Shown piece after piece: positions 58,201 through 64,000 of a stretch of DNA of 64,000 nt (positions are counted from its first letter, which is position 1; each line of letters starts with the position of its first letter). The position numbers and the translations under genes were made by a program. Origin of the DNA: Actinomucor elegans (taxonomy: Eukaryota; Mucoromycota; Mucoromycetes; Mucorales; Mucoraceae); NCBI GenBank assembly GCA_026027325.1, contig JAMSLZ010000002.1, forward strand, positions 2,542,001 to 2,606,000, read 5' to 3'. The notes beneath the pieces were generated by a model. The model ran no database searches, had not been told where the DNA came from, and saw only the letters and a program-made list of their open reading frames with translations.

Positions 58201-61200
58201 TTCCCGAACAAAACATTGATACTAGCAGTATCTCTTCACAAACGTCCAACAACCATGCTGCTGTCATTTTTACAGAACGTTTATTGGATCTTTTAGAAAA
58301 ACAGGTTAATGTAGCCAAATCTAACCTATTACTTGCAGCTCAACAGCACCCTATGCATGGTACTTTACTTGCCCTTCAATATGTCTTTCAAGAAATGGAC
58401 TATAACAATACCAGCTTCAAAAATAGCTTGGCTGCTTGGAAAAAGACACATGAACGTGCTATCCAACTGATACATTTGACTTGCAGTACTGTAATGCCTG
58501 TGCTTTCTGATGCTTCACCTGAAGGAAATGTCCCTACAGACTATCGCCAAGATGAAGAGGATGAGGAAGAAGAGGATGCCGAAGACGAACTTGACGGTGA
58601 TTCAGGACCTAAACATCAAGTGATTTTGAGCTGCTGCTGGCGCGCTGTCAAAGAAGCCAGTTCATTATTACAGGTGATTATTTCTAAAGCGCCTGCTTCT
58701 GCTCAAGCTTCTGAGGACACCATCCTCACCCACGATGATCTCGTTCAAAGCGGTTCACTTTTCCGTCATCTTTTGACCAATATTAGACACCGTGGTGCTT
58801 TCTCTGCTGTTTACCCTGCCTATGTCTCGCTTAACACGCGTTTACTTACTTCGCGTGATGCTTCTATTGCTAAACTTCCTGCTCAATGGTTGCAAGAGAA
58901 CTTGGATAGCTTGACTTCCAGTAACATCTCCATTACTCGTCGTAGTGCCGGTCTTCCTCTTTGTATCTTGGCTATTGTCAGTAGCGAACCTTCCGTTAAG
59001 AAAGAACTTTTGAGTCGTGCCATGAAGTATTTAATGACACTGGCTAGTGATGAACCTTCTGCGGATGCTGATCAACGCATTGATCTTCCTCAAGTGCATG
59101 CCTACAATATCATGCGTACCATCTTTATGGATTCCAAGTTGGGCACACATGTTTTGGAGTACGCTTCTGGTGGATTTTCATTAGCTATTAACGGCTTCTC
59201 TTCTCATAGGTAAAAAGAAAAACAAAGTCGAAGTAGAAATGAATCACTTACTAAACCTTTGATAATAGTTGGGCCATCCGTAATTGTTCTGTCATGCTGT
59301 TTTCTACTTTGTTACAAAGAACATTTGGTACAAAAAAGACCAGAGATGAGCATAGTCATGTTAACACCTTGACTGGCCGAGAGTTCTTTGTACGTTTCCC
59401 TGATCTACATCCCTATCTTTTGAAAGAATTAGGTGTTGCAGTGAATCAATTACTTGAAAATGCACTTGCTGCCAGTGTTCATCCTGGATTGTATCCCATC
59501 TTGACCCTTTTGTCGCGTATGCAACCCTCAACTGAAGACAACAATGGAAAAGAAACTATTCTGACTCCCTTTATTCCGCTCGTCATGCCTTGTGCAGCAA
59601 GCGCTATCTACAAGGTAAGAATTGAAACAACACATTAGCATAAAACCTAATGATGGGCATAGACACGTGAAATGGCTGCTAGAGCACTTGTACCTCTTGT
59701 CCTTGATGTTGTGCCTACCATTAAACAATTGTTTGGTATCTCAAACACTACCACTCAAAACGAAATCCACGGTAGATTACTTCAAGTCCAATTCCTTTTA
59801 CGTGGCCACTTCTACACGGGATCAGATACTTCAGCTGCTTACATACAGTTTATTCGTGAAATGCCTGCTATTCTGACAGCTGCTCTTGGGTTATTGCGCG
59901 AAAAGAGATTCTGCAACATGAATAGCTCACTTCTCTTGAATATTATCAGTGAATTTGTCTTTGATACCAAGTGGATGACTACTGGTGGCAAGGACAAACA
60001 GTTGACCTCAGGTAAAACGCTATTTAGTACGCGGATTTTATGCCACTAACGCTTCGTAACAGAATTGCTGCAGTTATCAAATACTCAATTTGCTGATATT
60101 AGAACAGAGGCAAAGGAGTTCTCTATTCAAGCTATCAATAATGACCAGTTCTCTGGCATTGGCTCCTATCTAGCGCGAGAAAGCATGGCCAATGTGATCG
60201 TGATTGGCACCTTGAACAAACCTAATGCCAAGGTAGATGACCTGTTGTTTTTACTTATGGATCATGACTACGAAGTACGTCTTTTGGTTTTGCAAAAACT
60301 TTTGGATCATTTCGGCTCCAGCACTGAGTATGCTGCTGAATGTTTGCCTGGGTAAGTCATCACCGCTTTATTAGTGAAATCAAATAACTTATTCCTTTAT
60401 AGAATTAAGCAACTGCAATCGACATTGGTACAAAGGACATTTGCAGGCGAAGATAGCTTAAACTGTTATGTCTTGACAGCCAAATTGCTAATGTCTTTGA
60501 ATTCCAAGAATCCATACCCTACTGATATTAAGATGCCTTTCACTATGGAACAATATTGGGATGCACTTGTTGTTCAATTCACGGAAAAACGTGCTTTATC
60601 ATTGACAGAATCCGTGCTTCCTCTCTTAGGTGCTTTGCTTGCACAGGTAAGGGACATTGCGTTTAACCAAAGATGAGGTACGGATTATTGACACATACAT
60701 TAGATTCTTGTTAACCCTCCTGCCGACAATGCATGGGTCCAACAATGCCTTGTTACCTGGAGTGGGTATATCGAAAAATACAGTCAGAAAGACATTACTT
60801 TACCATTACGTGAAGCCGTTGTTAAATCACTTCAGTTCACCTCTATGCAAGTGTTTAGTGTTGAAACCAACAAGGTAGGACAAGGTGTACAAGACGCCAA
60901 GGTCACTGCTGCACTGGCTATCACCCAGCTCTTACAAGATGATGATATTGATGTCCGTGATGATTCTGCCGTTATTGTGTCGGAAGCGCTCAGATTACAA
61001 GCACCTGTGCAACATGAACGCGCTTTGGAATTGGTACATCAATTCCTGACATCTCAATTCGATACATCTGCTCTATTGGAGTCGACACTAACAAAGTCTC
61101 TTTCTGGAGAACAATCGTTGCGTATGTACTAAAAAATAGGTCAATTATATGTGCTTTATTCTGATTAGAATTTCATTAGAACTTGTTTGGGAAAACGAAC

Positions 61201-61780
61201 TATCGCAATCGAAGGCCTTATTCGCTAAAGAAAACCCCAACATTTACAAGGAGGATTTGATCGATTTGAAATGGGCTAATGCTGATTTAGAGGTGCTTTA
61301 TCAAAAGCATATTCCTGATACTGTCAATATAGAATCCGTGATCAATCGAGCCAAACAATTATCGCAATTCTGCATCGGTTTGCAGGCCATGTCTGAAACA
61401 GTAAGCATTCCAAAGCATCTTTGAAATATTATTGACTAATAGTGTGTTTCTACAGTATATGCAGCACGGCCCTTTTGGTATTACTTCTAGAGCCAATATC
61501 TTTATGGCTACTTACAGTGCTATTTCTTTTTTGACACTCGAGTTGGATGCTTTGAAACATTCTAGAAACTTGTCTACAGAAACTGTTATTGCCATTCAAG
61601 GTAAGAATGATAAGCTTGTGATCTTATTAGATTGAATACTGATTTGTTTCTCTTATAGATTTATCTCATAGTATTGGTGAGTTAAAATCAGAATGGGTTC
61701 ATCCATCACTTTGGAACCTTTTGCAAGGTGACAATGGTCTATGCTTTAAAATGCAACAATTCTTAGAAAACACATCATAA
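55226..61780 (+). CDS. THADA/Trm732-like tRNA 2'-O-methyltransferase partner, about 1997 aa
   Basis: Eleven exons: 55226-55421, 55492-56410, 56465-59209, 59269-59614, 59663-60011, 60063-60351, 60403-60646, 60704-61121, 61180-61400, 61456-61600 and 61659-61780. The protein is an alpha-helical HEAT/ARM-like repeat scaffold. The DUF2428/THADA core is unmistakable: RRSAGLP..ILAI, HAYNIMRTIFMDSKLG, SWAIRNCSVMLFSTL..R.FG, LTGREFFVRFP and HGRLLQVQFLLRGH. Yeast Trm732 pairs with Trm7 to methylate position 32 of tRNA anticodon loops. The junction after exon 8 is ambiguous: 61125/61169 also keeps frame and adds five residues. An acidic loop (EDEEEEDAEDELDGD) lies in exon 3. The start is the first ATG; an unseen upstream exon cannot be excluded. 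Confidence 0.9.
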
Positions 61781-62781
61781 TTTAACGAGGTGTACTCGCT
61801 TTTCCAATTATATAACTAAAATAGCATTTTTTTTTTTTTTTTTTTTTTTTTTTTGTTACTGATTTGTTAATTGAGCTAAAGATGACTATTATGGCATACT
61901 GAATAATTTACTCATACCTTCGCCTTAAATACTGATATCGATTGGAAACATTTGATCTATAATCAAACTTTGTTCCATACATTTCAAAATACGCATTGAT
62001 GTAAAGTTTCCTTTAAAGAAGCAAAGATGGGGCCAAATTAGAAAACTTAAGCGCGATTCAATATCCATATTAAGCGAAGTACAACTATCAAAGGTTTTAA
62101 GAGCCATACCAGCACTAAAAAAAAATGTGCCCTTTGCTGAGCTCTTGCGCTTTATGTCACTGATACAGGGAAACATCCTTTATGTTTATCAAAATATAAT
62201 AGTTTAATGAAACAATGACAATAAGAAGCTTGATCAAATGTAGGCGGTAATACAATTTAAGATGTGCATGAAGAGACATAATGAAAATTGATGTTTTTAT
62301 ATTGAAGCAAAGTACCAAAAGAATGGTCTTATTTAACCCTGAAGATAATTGTTTTATGAACAGTTGAAACTACTGTAATAACCAAAAGTAGAAGAGAGTA
62401 TGTAGACAAACTATTGGGAAAACACGGAGGGTTTTTGTACATCACAAAAACCACAAGGCAATAAAGTAGCAGCTTAATTATGCATCTGCGTTTAACCTTA
62501 GGCTAGAGTTTACGGGTAACCCATACGACTAGGCTTACAATTGCATTGTTTTTGGTCAGGTTCAGGGCTGTATTTAACATTCAAAGCATGAAAGCAGAGA
62601 CCTATAGTATGATTGTAATTACAATTCAGCTTTGTTAAATAGATTAAGAACAATTATAGGTATACTACCCAAAGTAATGTATGCCCTGGAATAGACTTGG
62701 CTCAAGCCAAAAAGACATGTATACAATAGTTTATCATAAAGATTTTCTTTATATAATTTTTTTTTCGTTGAAATGTATATA
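61781..62781. other. Convergent intergenic region with poly(T)
   Basis: About 1 kb between two convergent genes. It contains T28 at 61827-61854 just past the THADA-like stop. Otherwise AT-rich; the frame at 61925-62176 (minus) shows no family features. Confidence 0.45.
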
Positions 62782-63989
62782 TTATTGTGATGATGATGCA
62801 GGGAGAGGAATATGTTCATTGATTCTATCACAGACCTCTTGCGCGACATTAGGATTACTCAGCTTGAGTGCAAAACTAATCAGCTTTGTCTCAACTGTGC
62901 CGTCTTCTTTTGTCTCTGTTTCGAATCCAGCGAATCGAACAAACTTGTCTTGCATTATAAAAACTTTCATACCTTCAAAAAGCAAAAGATTCAAAATAAC
63001 ACGATAAACTGAATCAGTGCGCATTACAAGACGCGTTTGCAACACTTTTTTTGCATCTTCCTTCATATTAATACGGAAAGTACCAACACCGCGTTCTTTC
63101 CAGTTACCAGTACGTGTATCCAACACAAGCAACTTGCCTTTGGTTTGATAGACTGTATCTTCATCTTCTTCACCAGTTTTAACTACAGGTGCATGGGTTA
63201 ATTGAATGATGAGCCCGATGTGTATATACGTACCTTCTGTTTGCTTTACACCGGGAACTTTAACTTTAGCGCCTTCACCAAATGTAGTAGGTGAATCATT
63301 ATCGTTTTCTTCTGAATGGGTTTCTTTTTCAACAACAGAGGTAGTGGTACTCGAGATAGGTGAAGTGGTTTCTTGAGATCCTAAAGCATTACCAGCTGCT
63401 GCCGCTGCTGCAAAAGGAGAGGATGTAGCCTTTGCGAACGAACCAAAGGTAGGAGTAGAAGAAACTGTACTGTTTGACGTATTTACACTGCCACTGGACA
63501 AAGAACTGGCTTTTTCTGCTGCTGAATCCTTTAATGAAGGTTGACTGGCAGATTTGAATCCTCCAAATCCAGACGAACTACCGAAACCACCAAAGGTGGG
63601 TTGCTATTGAAAGGCGTGAGTGTCAAATGAATTCCATCAGTATGTCTAGCGATTACCTTTGATGGAGTGGGTATAGTTTGATGTGTCGCTGCCCATCCTT
63701 TTGTGCCAAACCCTGAAGAAGCACCAAAGGTATACTTGGGTTTCTCGTCCGCTTTGACTGTAGATGATTTATTATTCGTAGTTTCCTCTTCATTTTCAGC
63801 GAACTCTGCCCACTCATCATCATCATCCTCTTTTTTAGCGCCTCCAAACGTTGCAAGTAAGCTATTATTATTGCCTGAGGTGTCTTCTTCTTCTGCAATA
63901 GGGCCCATAGGTTCATCGTCTTGAGAATCACTGGCAGTACTTTGACTTTCAGCCAAGCGAACGTCATCAGTAGTTGACATATCTTTCAT
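62782..63989 (-). CDS. RanBP3/Yrb2-like Ran-binding nuclear protein (5' end may lie outside window)
   Basis: Exons (minus): 63657-63989, 63234-63603 and 62782-63182, giving 367 aa from the ATG at 63989. The N-terminal part is acidic with FG motifs (TFGG, TFGASSGFG, FGGFG) and FxFG-like spacing. The C-terminal about 130 residues are a RanBP1-type domain (TGEEDEDTVYQTKGKL.VLD..TGNWKERGVGTFRIN, RLVMRTDSVYRVILNLLLF, KFVRFAGFE). Such proteins bind Ran-GTP and help Crm1-dependent export. The intron 63183-63233 is 51 nt with no stop, so an unspliced reading stays open, but removal restores the family sequence. Frame upstream of the ATG stays open to the edge (RRN before M), so earlier exons are possible. 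Confidence 0.88.
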
Positions 63990-64000
63990 GTTTCGACGAA

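Noticed and set aside
1..64000. tRNA, rRNA, snRNA and CRISPR arrays
   Set aside because: Searched by eye for B-box-like GGTTCRANNC with matching stems, for spaced identical repeats and for conserved snRNA starts; no convincing candidate. A covariance-model scan would settle this.

Overview
The window is nuclear DNA from a filamentous fungus, most likely an early-diverging Mucoromycota species of Mucorales type. This is an inference from several things: AT-rich DNA, compact genes with many 45-70 nt introns (GTAAG/GTATGT donors, CTAAC/CTAAT branch points), a very glutamine-rich Mediator 15 protein, and the style of the proteins. Species cannot be named from the sequence. I found no rRNA, tRNA or CRISPR array. 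All exon joins were worked out by hand by keeping reading frame and family homology across GT..AG introns.

Layout. 1-7335: the 3' end of an eIF4AIII/FAL1 helicase gene, an F-box gene, a GDP-mannose transporter (Vrg4), a PdxT/SNO glutaminase, and a six-exon PI31 proteasome regulator. 7593-12832: an intact 5.2-kb CACTA-type DNA transposon (element 1), 258 bp upstream of the PI31 start. 14705-27463: a Bye1/PHF3-like PHD-TFIIS-SPOC gene, a PH-domain-like gene, and a 1429-aa MED15. 30915-38895: a PLP aminotransferase, sideroflexin, a small secreted barwin/expansin-like protein, an unknown protein, and a TTP-type tandem CCCH RNA-binding protein. 42870-46471: elongation factor ELL, divergent from a tail-anchored cytochrome b5. 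46873-54251: a second intact CACTA transposon of 7.4 kb (element 2). 55226-61780: an 11-exon THADA/Trm732 gene. 62782-63989: a RanBP3/Yrb2-like Ran-binding protein running off the right edge. Four gene-poor AT-rich gaps of 2.6-4.0 kb separate these clusters.

The most notable content is the pair of transposons. Each has CACTATGG-type inverted ends, dense subterminal repeats, a six-exon 889-930 aa transposase (zinc fingers, D/D/E candidates) and a divergently transcribed second gene of 201 or 318 aa. Both genes of both elements read through uninterrupted after splicing, so both may be, or recently were, autonomous. Two transposase introns are shared in position and phase. The second proteins share a short C-V-x-x-W motif, which suggests an old two-component family similar in plan to plant En/Spm (TnpD plus TnpA).

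Among host genes, several act in transcription (MED15, Bye1-like, ELL) or RNA metabolism (eIF4AIII, CCCH, Trm732), but they are separate transcription units with no operon logic. MED15 carries an unusual tandem array of seven psi-K-x-E (SUMO acceptor consensus) motifs.
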